64,000 nucleotides of DNA, taken from positions 248,001 through 312,000 of the forward strand of contig NZ_FMAD01000004.1 in NCBI RefSeq assembly GCF_900094595.1, in the 5' to 3' direction. The notes under the pieces are model-generated. The model was given only the letters and a program-made list of their open reading frames with translations. It ran no database searches and was not told the origin of the DNA. The DNA is from Cupriavidus alkaliphilus (lineage in GTDB: Bacteria; Pseudomonadota; Gammaproteobacteria; Burkholderiales; Burkholderiaceae). Below, one piece after another: positions 1-8,758 of this stretch. The translations under genes and the position numbers were made by a program. The first letter of the stretch is position 1. The number at the start of each line of letters is the position of its first letter.

Positions 1-469
1 CGAAGCACCACTTGCCATGGCCATGGCGCGCCAGCAGCCGCTCGACGCCGGCCATGCCTTCGTCGATCCAGTGGCGGTACCAGGCGTCCTTCTGCTCCGG
101 CGTGAGCTTCAGCGTGTCCTGCAGGTAGCGCAGCACGCGCAGGTTGTTGACGGGATGGATGTCGCAGCCGACCAGCATCGACAGCTCCAGCACGCGCGCG
201 CGCTGCTCCGGATCCGGGGGCAGCAGGCGCGGCTCGGGATGGCGCGCGTCCAGGTAGTCGATGATCGCGAACGACTGCCCCAGCGTGAAATCGCCATCGA
301 CCAGCGCGGGCACGGACGCGGACGGGTTGATGCCGTCGACGTATTCCGCATGCCGATGCTGCCCGGTGCGGATATTGACGCCCAGGTAGTCGTACGGCAG
401 ACCCTTGAGGGCCAGCGCGATGCGCACGCGGTACGACGTCGAACTGTTGAAGAAGCTGTAGAGCTGCAT
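1..469 (-). CDS. nagL: Glutathione-dependent maleylpyruvate isomerase (zeta-class GST), 3' end cut off by window
   Basis: Cytoplasmic zeta-class glutathione transferase that would isomerise maleylpyruvate to fumarylpyruvate. The ATG is at 469; 156 codons are visible, and the family is usually about 212 residues, so the C-terminal part lies outside the window. Residues 8-18 read SSTSYRVRIAL, the zeta-class signature holding the catalytic serine and the glutathione-binding start. The thioredoxin-like domain continues through the PALVDGD-type strand and the glutathione-contacting segment QSFAIIDYLD. The gene lies 18 bp behind nagK in an operon headed by gentisate dioxygenase; that context favours maleylpyruvate over maleylacetoacetate isomerase, which the sequence alone does not separate. 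Confidence 0.85.
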   Translation of the reverse strand, partial: MQLYSFFNSSTSYRVRIALALKGLPYDYLGVNIRTGQHRHAEYVDGINPSASVPALVDGDFTLGQSFAIIDYLDARHPEPRLLPPDPEQRARVLELSMLVGCDIHPVNNLRVLRYLQDTLKLTPEQKDAWYRHWIDEGMAGVERLLARHGHGKWCF

Positions 470-487
470 GGTTCGGCTTGCCTGGGT

Positions 488-1186
488 TCAGACCACGCGC
501 ACGGCCAGTTCGCCCAGGCCGTCGACGCCCGTGACCATGGTGTCGCCGGCCTTGACCGGGCCCACGCCCTCGGGCGTGCCGGTGAAGATGACATCGCCCG
601 GTTCCAGGCGGAAGAACTGCGACAGGTAGGCCACGGTCTCGGCAACCGACCAGATCAGGTGCGCCACAGTGCTGCGCTGTTTGGTTTCGCCGTTGACGGT
701 CAGCCAGAGGGCGGCCTGCTGCGGATGGCCGATGTCGCTGGCGCGATGGATCGGGCCGACCGGCGCCGAGGCGTCGAAGGCCTTGCCGATTTCCCACGGG
801 CGGCCCATTTCGCGCATCTTCATCTGCAGGTCGCGGCGGGTCATGTCGAGGCCGACGGCGTAGCCCCACACGTGTTCGAGCGCCTGCCCGACCGGGATAT
901 CCGAGCCGCCCTTGCCGATCACGGCGACCAGTTCGGCCTCGTAGTGGTAGTTCTGCGTCTGCGCGGGGTACGGCAGCTCGAGCGTGGTGCCGGCCTGCAC
1001 CGGGACAATGGCGTCCGCTGGCTTGCAGAAGAAGAACGGCGGCTCGCGCTCGGGATCGAAGCCCATTTCGCGGGCGTGCGCGGCGTAGTTGCGGCCGACG
1101 CAGTAGACGCGGCGCACGGCGAACCGGTCATCGCTGCCGGCAACGGGGATGGCAACGGTGGCGGGGGGCGTGAAGACGTAGGACAT
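488..1186 (-). CDS. nagK: Fumarylpyruvate hydrolase (FAH family)
   Basis: Fumarylacetoacetate-hydrolase-fold enzyme, predicted to split fumarylpyruvate into fumarate and pyruvate, the last step of the gentisate route. The FAH domain fills the protein of about 232 residues: YCVGRNYAAHAREMG near residue 30, the metal-binding HYEAELVAVIG region near 80, GYAVGLDMTRRDLQ near 110, and the closing GDVIFTGTPEGVGPVKAGD. An in-frame TTG lies two codons upstream, but the ATG at 1186 has a GGAAA element eight bases away, so the ATG is chosen. It sits between the dioxygenase and isomerase genes in the same orientation (nagI-nagK-nagL order). The family also contains acylpyruvases, so the exact substrate rests on context. 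Confidence 0.88.
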   Translation of the reverse strand: MSYVFTPPATVAIPVAGSDDRFAVRRVYCVGRNYAAHAREMGFDPEREPPFFFCKPADAIVPVQAGTTLELPYPAQTQNYHYEAELVAVIGKGGSDIPVGQALEHVWGYAVGLDMTRRDLQMKMREMGRPWEIGKAFDASAPVGPIHRASDIGHPQQAALWLTVNGETKQRSTVAHLIWSVAETVAYLSQFFRLEPGDVIFTGTPEGVGPVKAGDTMVTGVDGLGELAVRVV

Positions 1187-1279
1187 GGTCAAGGTTTCCA
1201 GGGATCTGTCAGGTGAGCGCCGGCCCGGCGGTGCCGGCCGGCACCGCGCGCGGCGGCTGTTGTCAGGGGTTGGCGGGGC

Positions 1280-2326
1280 TCAGGTGCGCGCTTCGCGCAG
1301 CAGGTTCAGCGCGGACAGCACCGGCCGGTCGGAATAGCTGAACAGCACCGCGTCTTCCAGCGCGCCGAGCTGCACCGGCGCCCACGACGGCGCCACGAAC
1401 ACGTCGCGCGGCTCGAACTGGAACTGCGCATCGCCAATGCGCACCGTGCCGCGCCCTTCCACCACGCTGTACACGGTGGCGTCGGTGCTGCGATAGGTCT
1501 TGCCCTGGAACCCCGCCGGCAGGTACTGCATGAAGGTGGCGATGGTCGGCATCGGCCAGCCGCCGGTGGCCGGGTTGACGTAGCGCAGCTTGACGCCGTC
1601 CCAGGGATCGAGCTCGCCGTTGCGGTAGAGCTGGTCCAGCGCCTCGCGCGACCGCGCGTACGGGTAGCTGAAGACCGGCGAAGTGGGATCGGTCACGCGG
1701 TGCCGCACCGGCACCATGTTGTGGCCGAAGCGGGCAAAGCTGTCGCCTTCGGCGCGGGTCACGGGCTGCTGCGCCTCGGGGTAGTTCTCGGCAAAGCCGG
1801 CGTCGAACTGCTGCACCAGCGGGATGTCGAGGCCGTCCAGCCACACCACCGGCTCGCCGCCCTCCTCGACCGAAGGGTTGCCATGGTCATGCCAGGTCCA
1901 CGACGGCGTGATGATGAAATCGCCGGGATGCATGGTGGCACGTTCGCCATTGACGGCGGTCCACGCGCCCTTGCCTTCGACGATAAAGCGCAGCGCCGAC
2001 TGCGTATGGCGGTGGCTGGGCGCGATCTCGCCCGGCAGGATCAGCTGCAGGCCCGCATACAGCGTGGAAGTGATGCTGGACTTGCCGGGGATGCCGGGAT
2101 TCTCCAGCACCAGCACGCGGCGCACCGCCTCCTCGGCGCTGATGACGCCGCCGGCCTGCATCACCAGCGGGCGGATCTGCGCGTATTTCCAGATCGCGGG
2201 AACGATCCGCGGCCGCGGCTGCGGCGGCACCAGGGCGTGCAGCGACTCCCACAGCGGGGTCATGTGGCTGCGGCCGATTTCTTCGTAGTAGGCCACGCGG
2301 GCCGGGTCTGGGGTGTGCTCGGACAT
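1280..2326 (-). CDS. nagI: Gentisate 1,2-dioxygenase
   Basis: Fe(II)-dependent bicupin dioxygenase that opens the ring of gentisate to give maleylpyruvate. It has 348 residues, the usual family length. The N-terminal cupin carries the iron-binding histidines in [17 protein letters not shown] and the later [17 protein letters not shown] segment; the C-terminal cupin ([14 protein letters not shown]) lacks the metal histidines, as in the family. A GGAGA ribosome site lies six bases before the ATG. It is the first gene of an operon with nagK and nagL and is divergent from the LysR gene at 2483, with a palindrome between them. Homologous salicylate or 1-hydroxy-2-naphthoate dioxygenases are less likely because the two downstream genes are exactly the gentisate set. 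Confidence 0.92.
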   Translation of the reverse strand: MSEHTPDPARVAYYEEIGRSHMTPLWESLHALVPPQPRPRIVPAIWKYAQIRPLVMQAGGVISAEEAVRRVLVLENPGIPGKSSITSTLYAGLQLILPGEIAPSHRHTQSALRFIVEGKGAWTAVNGERATMHPGDFIITPSWTWHDHGNPSVEEGGEPVVWLDGLDIPLVQQFDAGFAENYPEAQQPVTRAEGDSFARFGHNMVPVRHRVTDPTSPVFSYPYARSREALDQLYRNGELDPWDGVKLRYVNPATGGWPMPTIATFMQYLPAGFQGKTYRSTDATVYSVVEGRGTVRIGDAQFQFEPRDVFVAPSWAPVQLGALEDAVLFSYSDRPVLSALNLLREART

Positions 2327-2423
2327 GCTGTCTCCGTAACTTGGTGCAAGGCGTTTCGAGAGCGCTTTGTGCGGGTGCCTGTTTGCTGCGCACCGTCTGT
2401 GTTGTCGTTATACGCCCCGCCCT

Positions 2424-2453
2424 ATAAGATCTGAAATGAAGTTTTCATCTTAT
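2424..2453. promoter_or_regulatory. Candidate LysR operator between nagI and its LysR gene
   Basis: Inverted repeat ATAAGAT (2424-2430) and ATCTTAT (2447-2453), with an inner GAAA/TTTC pair (2433-2436, 2443-2446). It is A/T-rich against a GC-rich background and lies 30 bp before the LysR start and about 100 bp before nagI, where a LysR regulator acting on a divergent pair would bind. Function is inferred from form and position. Confidence 0.55.
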
Positions 2454-2482
2454 CGATACGATTCACCGTATAGGTCACGCCC

Positions 2483-3421
2483 ATGGATTGGACCCAGAGA
2501 CTGCGCCTGCGCAACCTGCAGATGCTGCTGAGCCTGGCCGAGACCGGCAACATGAGCCAGTCCGCCGCCATGCTGAACACCACCCAGCCCGGGCTTTCCA
2601 AGTGGCTGAAGGACCTCGAGGACGACATCGGCCTGCCGCTGTTCGAGCGCCAGGCGCGCGGCCTGCGGCCCACGCCCTACGGCGAGTCGCTGATCGAGCA
2701 CGCGCGCCGGATCGAAGCCCAGCTCGATACCGCCCGCGACGACCTGCAGGCCATGCGCGACGGCGGCAGCGGCATCGTGGTGGTGGGCACCTCGGGCGCG
2801 TCGGCGGCGGACACCGTGCCGCTGGCCGCGCTGCAGCTGATGCAGCGCATGCCCCGCGCCAGCGTGCGGCTGCAGGAAACCACCATGGACCGGCTCATGA
2901 CCCAGCTCGCGCGCAGCGAGCTGGATATCGTGGTGGGCCGCTCGGCGCCGGAACTGCAGGACGCGCAGCTGCGCACCGAATCGCTCTACATGGAGCCGAT
3001 CCACTTCGTCGCCCGGCCGCGGCACCCGCTGGTGCAGGGCGGCAAGGTGGCGTGGGACGACCTGTACCGCCACCGCTGGGTGGTATGGCCGCGCGGCACG
3101 CCGATCCGCAATGCCCTGGAGGGCGCGCTCGCCAGCGCCGGGCGCGCGCTGCCGGCGGACTGCGTGGAGAGCAATTCCACCGTGCTGAACCTGACCCTGT
3201 TCAACAACAGCGACATGGTCGGGCTGGCCTCGCACCGCACCGCGCGCCGGCTGGAAGAACTGGGCGCGCTGCGCATCGTGCCGCTGCGGCTGGCGGGGTT
3301 CGGCTCGGTGTCGATGTACTGGCGCGCGGATGGCGAGTCGCGCGCGGCGGTGGCGGCGATGCTGGACTGCCTGAGGGCGGCGGCGGGCGTGGCCCAGGCG
3401 CCTGCTGCCAACCCCGCCTAA
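2483..3421 (+). CDS. LysR-family regulator of the gentisate operon
   Basis: LysR-type transcription regulator of 312 residues. The N-terminal winged helix-turn-helix spans about residues 8-66 (NLQMLLSLAETGNMSQSAAM, then TQPGLSKWLKDLEDDIGLPLFER). The rest is the two-lobed effector-binding domain. It is divergent from nagI across 156 bp that contain the 2424-2453 palindrome, so the likely targets are the gentisate operon and itself, with gentisate or a precursor as inducer (inference). Confidence 0.9.
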   Translation: MDWTQRLRLRNLQMLLSLAETGNMSQSAAMLNTTQPGLSKWLKDLEDDIGLPLFERQARGLRPTPYGESLIEHARRIEAQLDTARDDLQAMRDGGSGIVVVGTSGASAADTVPLAALQLMQRMPRASVRLQETTMDRLMTQLARSELDIVVGRSAPELQDAQLRTESLYMEPIHFVARPRHPLVQGGKVAWDDLYRHRWVVWPRGTPIRNALEGALASAGRALPADCVESNSTVLNLTLFNNSDMVGLASHRTARRLEELGALRIVPLRLAGFGSVSMYWRADGESRAAVAAMLDCLRAAAGVAQAPAANPA

Positions 3422-3463
3422 CGCGCAGCATAATCTCGTCAACCGCCACTTCCGGTGCCCGCC

Positions 3464-4369
3464 ATGCACCTTGCCCACGCCCGCCTCAGCGACCTGCTGC
3501 GCCATCCGCTGCGCTTTGCCGGGCACACGCTGCGCCAGTTCCGCGCCAACCAGGGCCTGCTGCTGGCCGGCGCGGTCGCCTACTACGCGCTGCTGTCGAT
3601 CGTGCCGCTGCTGATCCTGATGGTGATCGCGCTGTCGCACGTGATCGAGCCCGAGCTGCTGCTGTCGACGCTGGCGCGCTATCTCGAGTGGATCGTGCCC
3701 GGCCAGGCGCGGGCCCTGGTCACCGAGCTGGCCGGCTTCCTGCGCAACCGCGGCACCATCGGCTGGGTGCTGCTGGGCACCATGCTGTTCTTCAGTTCGC
3801 TCGCCTTCACCGTGCTGGAGAACGCCATGTCAGTCATCTTCGAGCACCGCGTGGCGATCCGGCGCCGCCATTTCCTGGTCTCGGCGCTGCTGCCCTATTG
3901 CTATATCGCCGTGCTCAGCATCGGCCTGCTGCTGGTCACCGTGGTCTCCGGCGCGCTGCTGGCGATCGGCGAACGGCACGTCGAGGTGCTGGGCCGCGAC
4001 TGGTCGCTGGATCGCCTCTCCACCGGCCTGCTCTACCTGCTCGGCTTTATCGGCGAGGTGCTGATGCTGACCTCGATCTACCTGGTGATGCCGGTCGGCC
4101 GGCTCTCGCTGCGCCACGCGCTTACCGGCGCGGTGATCGCCGCGGTGCTGTGGGAGATCTCGCGCCACGTGCTGGTGTGGTACTTCACCAGCCTGTCGCA
4201 GGTCGGACGGGTCTATGGCTCGCTGACCACGGCGATCGTGGTGCTGCTGAGTCTGGAAATCGCGGCGACGCTGCTGCTGCTCGGCGCGCAAGTGATCGCG
4301 GAATTCGAGCGCGGCGCCTGGCACAAGCTGCCGGGGCGCGCCGGCCGGACGGAGGAATTTCATACCTGA
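3464..4369 (+). CDS. YihY/BrkB-family inner membrane protein
   Basis: Integral membrane protein of about 301 residues from the YihY/BrkB family, historically misnamed ribonuclease BN. Six hydrophobic helices can be followed, starting at LAGAVAYYALLSIVPLLILMV and ending at TAIVVLLSLEIAATLLLLGA. The family marker AYYALLSIVPLL is intact near residue 40. No molecular activity is established for the family, so none is assigned. A GTG nine bases upstream (3455) is an alternative start; neither start has a clear ribosome site. The gene converges on the CobW gene across a shared hairpin. Confidence 0.85.
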   Translation: MHLAHARLSDLLRHPLRFAGHTLRQFRANQGLLLAGAVAYYALLSIVPLLILMVIALSHVIEPELLLSTLARYLEWIVPGQARALVTELAGFLRNRGTIGWVLLGTMLFFSSLAFTVLENAMSVIFEHRVAIRRRHFLVSALLPYCYIAVLSIGLLLVTVVSGALLAIGERHVEVLGRDWSLDRLSTGLLYLLGFIGEVLMLTSIYLVMPVGRLSLRHALTGAVIAAVLWEISRHVLVWYFTSLSQVGRVYGSLTTAIVVLLSLEIAATLLLLGAQVIAEFERGAWHKLPGRAGRTEEFHT

Positions 4370-4399
4370 GCCGAAGGCGTCGGCCACGCGCGGCTCAGG
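4365..4399. terminator. Bidirectional terminator-like hairpin
   Basis: Inverted repeat CCTGAGCCG (4365-4373) and CGGCTCAGG (4391-4399) with a 17-base loop. It spans the stop codons of the two convergent genes (yihY stop 4367-4369, cobW stop 4395-4397). There is no T tract on either side, so it may only block read-through or protect the 3' ends. Confidence 0.4.
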
Positions 4400-5348
4400 C
4401 CAGCGCCGCTTCCATGCAGGCACGCAGGCGCGCTTCCGCCTGCGCGTCGAAGGCACCGATGAAGACCAGCGCCGAGTGCTGGAAGCCTGCGCTTTGCGCC
4501 GGCCGCAGCCGCATCCGGCCAGCGACGAGGTGGACCTCGTGCAGCCGTGGGTCGGCGTCGAGCCGGACCAGTCCCTTGGCACGCAACAGCCGCACCGGCA
4601 CGGTCGCCAGCGCCTGCCGCAGGCGCGCCTTGTCGAAGCTGCGGGGGGTCTGGTAGGCCATGCTGCGGATGCCGGCATGACCGCCATCCACCCCGCCGCG
4701 CTGCCAGCCCGATCCATTCAGCAGCGCCGCGCTGCCGGGCGCGGGCAGCACGCCTGCATCGAGAAACACTGACAGCGGCAGCTCACCCGAGCGCGCCGTC
4801 AGCACGGTGGCGTGCGGCGCCAGGCCGGCTGCCGTGGCCCCGGCGCGCGCCACGGCTTCGGCCCCGGCCCGGTCGGCCTTGGTCAGCGCCACCACCGACG
4901 CGCCCATGACTTGCCGCCGCACCATGTCGCCGACCAGCGGATCGCGCAGGCTGTCGTGCACGCCGGTCGCGTCCACCGCGACCAGCACCGCATTGAGCCG
5001 GAACGCCGGGTCCAGCAGCCCGACCTGCGCGATTCGCTGCGGGTCGGAGACACCGCTGGCCTCGATCACCAGCAGCTCCGGCCGCTGCGCGCGCCCGGCG
5101 ATGGCCACCAGCGCCTCGGCCAGCCGGCCGCCGATCGAGCAGCAGATGCAGCCGTTCTCCAGCTCGATCACGTCGTCGCTGCGCGCGCGCACCAGCGCGG
5201 CGTCGATATTGACCGAGCCGAAATCATTGACCAGCACCGCGATGCGGCACCCCTGCGCGGTGGCGAGCAGGCGGTTGAGCAAGGTGGTCTTGCCGGCGCC
5301 AAGGTAGCCGCCCACCACCACCAGCGCAATCGGCGCGCGCGCGTTCAT
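4395..5348 (-). CDS. CobW/COG0523-family GTPase, putative metallochaperone
   Basis: G3E-type GTPase of 317 residues. The Walker A loop is at residues 14-22 (GYLGAGKTT), the metal-binding CxCC motif at 67-70 (ENGCICC), a TKAD guanine-specificity motif follows, and the short CobW C-terminal domain closes the protein. The family loads metals, mainly zinc, onto client enzymes at the cost of GTP. The start codon overlaps the stop of the upstream amidohydrolase as ATGA (5345-5348), so the two are translationally coupled; the amidohydrolase is the obvious client candidate (inference). The same reading frame stays open far upstream of this ATG, but that extension runs inside the amidohydrolase gene and is not coding. 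Confidence 0.85.
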   Translation of the reverse strand: MNARAPIALVVVGGYLGAGKTTLLNRLLATAQGCRIAVLVNDFGSVNIDAALVRARSDDVIELENGCICCSIGGRLAEALVAIAGRAQRPELLVIEASGVSDPQRIAQVGLLDPAFRLNAVLVAVDATGVHDSLRDPLVGDMVRRQVMGASVVALTKADRAGAEAVARAGATAAGLAPHATVLTARSGELPLSVFLDAGVLPAPGSAALLNGSGWQRGGVDGGHAGIRSMAYQTPRSFDKARLRQALATVPVRLLRAKGLVRLDADPRLHEVHLVAGRMRLRPAQSAGFQHSALVFIGAFDAQAEARLRACMEAALA

Positions 5349-7000
5349 CGTGCCGGCGCCGGGAATACGCGCCCGCCCAGCACCGTGCCCCAGACGCGCA
5401 CGTCCTTCAGGCTTGCGGGCGCCATCGCGGTGGGGTCGTCCTCCAGCACGGCGAAGTCGGCCAGCTTGCCGGGCGCGATGCTGCCGATGCGGTGCTCCAG
5501 CTTCAGCGTATAGGCCGCGCCCATGGTGATGGCATAGAGCGCGTCGGCCAGCGTCAGCCGTTCGGCTTCGCCCAGCACGCGTCCGGAAGCGGTCTGGCGT
5601 TGCATTGCGCACCATGCCGTGAACAGCGGATTCAGCGGCGTGATCGGGGCATCGGAATGGATCGCGAACGGAATACCCAGCCGCCGCGCCGTGCCGGCCG
5701 GGTTCATGCGCGCGGCCCGCGCCGGCCCCACGGTCTGCTCGACGTGCGCGTCGCCCCAGTAGTACAGGTGGTTCGAGAAGAAGTTGATGCACAGGCCCAG
5801 CCGCGCGGCGCGCGCCAGCTGCGCGGCGTCGGCCAGCTGGCAATGCTGCAGCGTATGGCGATGGTCTGCGCGTGGGTGGCGCGACAACATCGCTTCCAGC
5901 ACGTCCAGCACCACTTCGGTGGCCTCGTCGCCATTGGTGTGGATATGCAGCGGCAGGCCGGCCAGGTGGAACGGCGTGAAGGCATCGAGCAACTGCTGCG
6001 GCGGGATCAGCCACAGGCCGTCAGGCTGGCCGCCGGCATAGCCCGGTGCGCGCAGGCGCGCGGTAAAGCCCTGGATCGAGCCGTCGACGATGAACTTGAC
6101 CGGGCCGAAGTGCAGCTTGTCGGTGCCCGCGGCCGCGGCCGCCTGCACGCGCGCCGGGCCGCCCTGCGCATTGCGCTGCGGTGAAAACGCGGGAACGATG
6201 CGCAGCGGGAAATCCGCTTCGGCCGTGACCGCGCGCAGCGTCTCCAGCCCCTTGGGCGAGAGGTCGTTGACCAGGTCGGTGGCCGTGGTCACCCCCGCCA
6301 GGTGCGCCACGCGGCCGAAGCGGCGCACCGCCTCGCCGTTCTCGGCGGCGGCCAGCGACAAGGCGCTGCCCAGCACGCGCTGGACCGGGAACATCGCCGC
6401 GAACTCCTGCAGTTCGCCGGTGGGCTGGCCCTGCGCGTCCTTGTGCACGCCGTCGATATCGGTGTCCGCATCGATGCCGGCCTGCGCCAGCATCGCCGAA
6501 TTCACGTTCATCAGGTGCACGCTGGCATGCATCACCACGATCGGGCGCGTTGCCGACACGCGGTCCAGCTCGCGCACCGACAGCCGGCTGGCGCCGAAGT
6601 AGATCGGGTCGAACCCCCACGCCAGCAGCGGCGCATCGGCGTCGCGCAGCTGGCTGGCGGCGCTGGCGAGGCGATCGATTACCTGCTCCAGCGTGCGCAG
6701 GCCGCGCCAAAGCCGGCCATCCGGATCGCGGCGGTCGAAGTAGCCAACGTAGACCGCTTCCCACATCGCGCCCTCCATCAGGTGGCAGTGGCCCTCGACC
6801 AGCCCCGGCATCAGCACCTTGTCGCGCAAGGTGTCGAGCTGCGCTGCGTCCGGCCAGGCAGCCATGTCGGCGGGGCCGCCGACGGCAAGGATCTCGCCGT
6901 CGCGCACCGCGACGTGGGTGGCTTCGGGCCGGTCCGCCTCCATCGTCAGGATCTTGCGCGCGACAAGGATCTGCGTGCGCGCGGTGTCGTATGGTGTCAT
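5345..7000 (-). CDS. YtcJ-like amidohydrolase (amidohydrolase family 3)
   Basis: Metal-dependent hydrolase of 551 residues with the amidohydrolase-3 architecture: an N-terminal beta-sandwich (ILTMEADRPEATHVAVRDG), the first metal pair in LVEGHCHLMEG near residue 72, LHIHTNGDEATE in the middle of the barrel, a later HTLQHCQL histidine, and the catalytic aspartate in FAIHSDAPITP. The C-terminal GKLADFAVLEDDP returns to the sandwich. Relatives deformylate N-substituted formamides or cleave other amides; the substrate is not readable from sequence. It follows a sodium symporter by 21 bp and is coupled to a CobW GTPase, so it probably processes the compound the symporter imports. Confidence 0.85.
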   Translation of the reverse strand: MTPYDTARTQILVARKILTMEADRPEATHVAVRDGEILAVGGPADMAAWPDAAQLDTLRDKVLMPGLVEGHCHLMEGAMWEAVYVGYFDRRDPDGRLWRGLRTLEQVIDRLASAASQLRDADAPLLAWGFDPIYFGASRLSVRELDRVSATRPIVVMHASVHLMNVNSAMLAQAGIDADTDIDGVHKDAQGQPTGELQEFAAMFPVQRVLGSALSLAAAENGEAVRRFGRVAHLAGVTTATDLVNDLSPKGLETLRAVTAEADFPLRIVPAFSPQRNAQGGPARVQAAAAAGTDKLHFGPVKFIVDGSIQGFTARLRAPGYAGGQPDGLWLIPPQQLLDAFTPFHLAGLPLHIHTNGDEATEVVLDVLEAMLSRHPRADHRHTLQHCQLADAAQLARAARLGLCINFFSNHLYYWGDAHVEQTVGPARAARMNPAGTARRLGIPFAIHSDAPITPLNPLFTAWCAMQRQTASGRVLGEAERLTLADALYAITMGAAYTLKLEHRIGSIAPGKLADFAVLEDDPTAMAPASLKDVRVWGTVLGGRVFPAPAR

Positions 7001-7021
7001 CGATTGAACAGGTTCAGGTCT

Positions 7022-8404
7022 TCAGGCCGCCGGCACGCGGTCCAGGCGGGGGGCGTAGTGCACCAGCGCGGTCACCAGCAGGTTCACGCCCAGGCTGATC
7101 AGGCCGAGGTTGAAGCCGCCGAAGTCGGCCTGCTGCACGTACAAGGTGATCGCCAGCAACTGGCCGGTGACGATGCTCAGCGCAATCGCCAGCGGCCGCA
7201 CCTTGAGCGAGAACAGGATCACCATCACGCCGGGGAAAAACTGCGTCACGCCGTAGTAGGTGGTGTTGATCAGCGTCAGCATCAGGTTGGGCGTGGCCAG
7301 CGTCATCGCGATCGACAGCACCAGGTAGATCACGATCACCACCTTGGCGCCCTGCTTCTGGCGCGGCTCGGGCAGGCCCGGCAGCAGGTTGCGCGTGACG
7401 ATGGGGCCGATCGCCAGGCAGATGCCAGCCAGCACCAGCAGGCCCGACAGCGCCGCGCCCGCCGCCACCAGGCCCAGCAGCCAGCCCGGCAGCAGCCGCA
7501 CCGCCGCGGCGAAGAAGGCCTCGTTGGGCGACGCCAGCTGCAGGTTCTGGCTGATGGCGTAGTACGACGCCAGCACCAGAAACGGGTACATCAGCATGTA
7601 CAGCGGCATCGCCACCTGCGTGCGCCGGATGGTGTCGGCGCTCTTGGCCGTAAAGAAGTTCTGCACCGCGAACGGCATCACGTAGAAGCCCAGCGCCTGG
7701 AACAGCATGGTGCTCATCGAGAAGCGCAGCTGGGTCTCGCTCATGTGGTTGCTGACCTGCAGGCTGGCGGCGTGGAACACGTCGCCCACGCCCGCCTTCC
7801 AGCCCACCGCAACGCCGGTGGCGACGATCGCCACCACCATCAGGATGTCCTTGAGGATGGCGATATAGGCCGAGGCGCGCACGCCGGAAATGGCGATGTA
7901 GGTGAAGGCCAGCGCCGCGGAAATCATCACCAGGTACATCGGGTCGAAGTCCCAGCCCAGCCCCTTGAGCGCCGCCACCAGCCCGGTGAACTGCAGCTGG
8001 CCCCACGGCAGCAGGAACAGGATCGACGAACCCGCCACGATCAGCTCCAGCGCGCGGTTGCCGTAGTGGCCCTTGAACAGGTCCGGCAGCGTGATCGCGT
8101 TGTAGCGCGCGCCGGCCTGCCAGATCTTCGGGCCCAGGAAGTAGCCGAGCGGATAGGCCAGCAGGATATAGCCGAGGAACCACACGCCGTAGGTCGGCCC
8201 CTTGGCATAGATGCCGCCGGGAAAGCCCACCATGGTGCCGATGCTGTAGATCTCGCCGGCGGCCAGGAAGAACACCAGGAACGCGCCGAACTGCCGCGAC
8301 GCGACGAAGAAGTCATGCATGCTCTGCGCGCCGTGGCCCTTGCCGGAGCGGATGGCGAGGTAGAGCGAGTACACGATGAAGCCGAGGAATACCGCTGTGG
8401 TCAT
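7022..8404 (-). CDS. Sodium:solute symporter (SSS family)
   Basis: Inner-membrane cation symporter of 460 residues with about 13 hydrophobic helices, matching the SSS family. The first helix, VFLGFIVYSLYLAIRSG, is followed by the DFFVASRQFGAF loop typical of the family, then AAGEIYSIGTMVGFPGG. It is the second gene of an operon that starts with a DUF3311 small membrane protein 15 bp upstream and continues into the amidohydrolase. The pairing of an SSS transporter with DUF3311 is common; the small protein is thought to be an accessory subunit. Substrate unknown, probably a small amide or organic acid. Confidence 0.88.
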   Translation of the reverse strand: MTTAVFLGFIVYSLYLAIRSGKGHGAQSMHDFFVASRQFGAFLVFFLAAGEIYSIGTMVGFPGGIYAKGPTYGVWFLGYILLAYPLGYFLGPKIWQAGARYNAITLPDLFKGHYGNRALELIVAGSSILFLLPWGQLQFTGLVAALKGLGWDFDPMYLVMISAALAFTYIAISGVRASAYIAILKDILMVVAIVATGVAVGWKAGVGDVFHAASLQVSNHMSETQLRFSMSTMLFQALGFYVMPFAVQNFFTAKSADTIRRTQVAMPLYMLMYPFLVLASYYAISQNLQLASPNEAFFAAAVRLLPGWLLGLVAAGAALSGLLVLAGICLAIGPIVTRNLLPGLPEPRQKQGAKVVIVIYLVLSIAMTLATPNLMLTLINTTYYGVTQFFPGVMVILFSLKVRPLAIALSIVTGQLLAITLYVQQADFGGFNLGLISLGVNLLVTALVHYAPRLDRVPAA

Positions 8405-8419
8405 GGCCGGCTCCTCGCG

Positions 8420-8626
8420 TCAGGCTTCGGAGGCCGCGTCGGCGCCGTGGCGGTCGAACAGCAGCCAGCACGCCAGCATGCAGCCCGAGGTCAGCACGAA
8501 CCACGCGAAGATCCACGCGTAGATGAAGGGCACGCCGAGCACGAAGCGCTCCACCGATGCCACCCACGGCAGCATCCCGATCACGCCGATATACGGCAGG
8601 CCTAGGCCGATCAACAGCTTGAGCAT
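8420..8626 (-). CDS. DUF3311 small membrane protein, symporter partner
   Basis: A 68-residue protein with two membrane helices (about 4-23 and 32-60) that matches DUF3311. The segment GLPYIGVIGMLPWVASVERF, then PFIYAWIFAWFVLTSGC, is typical of the family. It is the first gene of the symporter/amidohydrolase/CobW operon and lies 15 bp before the symporter gene, the usual arrangement. It probably helps fold or gate the symporter; there is no direct functional evidence in the sequence. Confidence 0.8.
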   Translation of the reverse strand: MLKLLIGLGLPYIGVIGMLPWVASVERFVLGVPFIYAWIFAWFVLTSGCMLACWLLFDRHGADAASEA

Positions 8627-8718
8627 CTTTGTCTCCGATGTCCGATGGACGTGGTTGCGGTCTCCCGGGCGGGCCCCGCTTTTTTGTTCCGCTCATCATA
8701 GGAAGCGCCAGGGTATGA

Positions 8719-8737
8719 TTCAAATGCAAATGTTGAA
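8719..8737. promoter_or_regulatory. Candidate LysR box for the symporter operon
   Basis: TTCAA (8719-8723), nine bases, TTGAA (8733-8737): a small palindrome of the LysR T-N11-A type. It lies in the 132-bp gap between the divergent DUF3311 operon and the LysR gene, 22 bp before the latter. Confidence 0.45.
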
Positions 8738-8758
8738 CCGCTCCCATAACCAAAGCGC

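Noticed and set aside
2488..4656. Open frame of 722 codons on the plus strand crossing the LysR and YihY genes
   Set aside because: It is frame-shifted against two well-supported genes on the same strand and has only Ala/Arg/Pro-rich sequence.
6302..8605. Open frame of 767 codons on the plus strand
   Set aside because: Antisense to the amidohydrolase and symporter genes; low-complexity His/Gln/Arg composition, no domain, no ribosome site.
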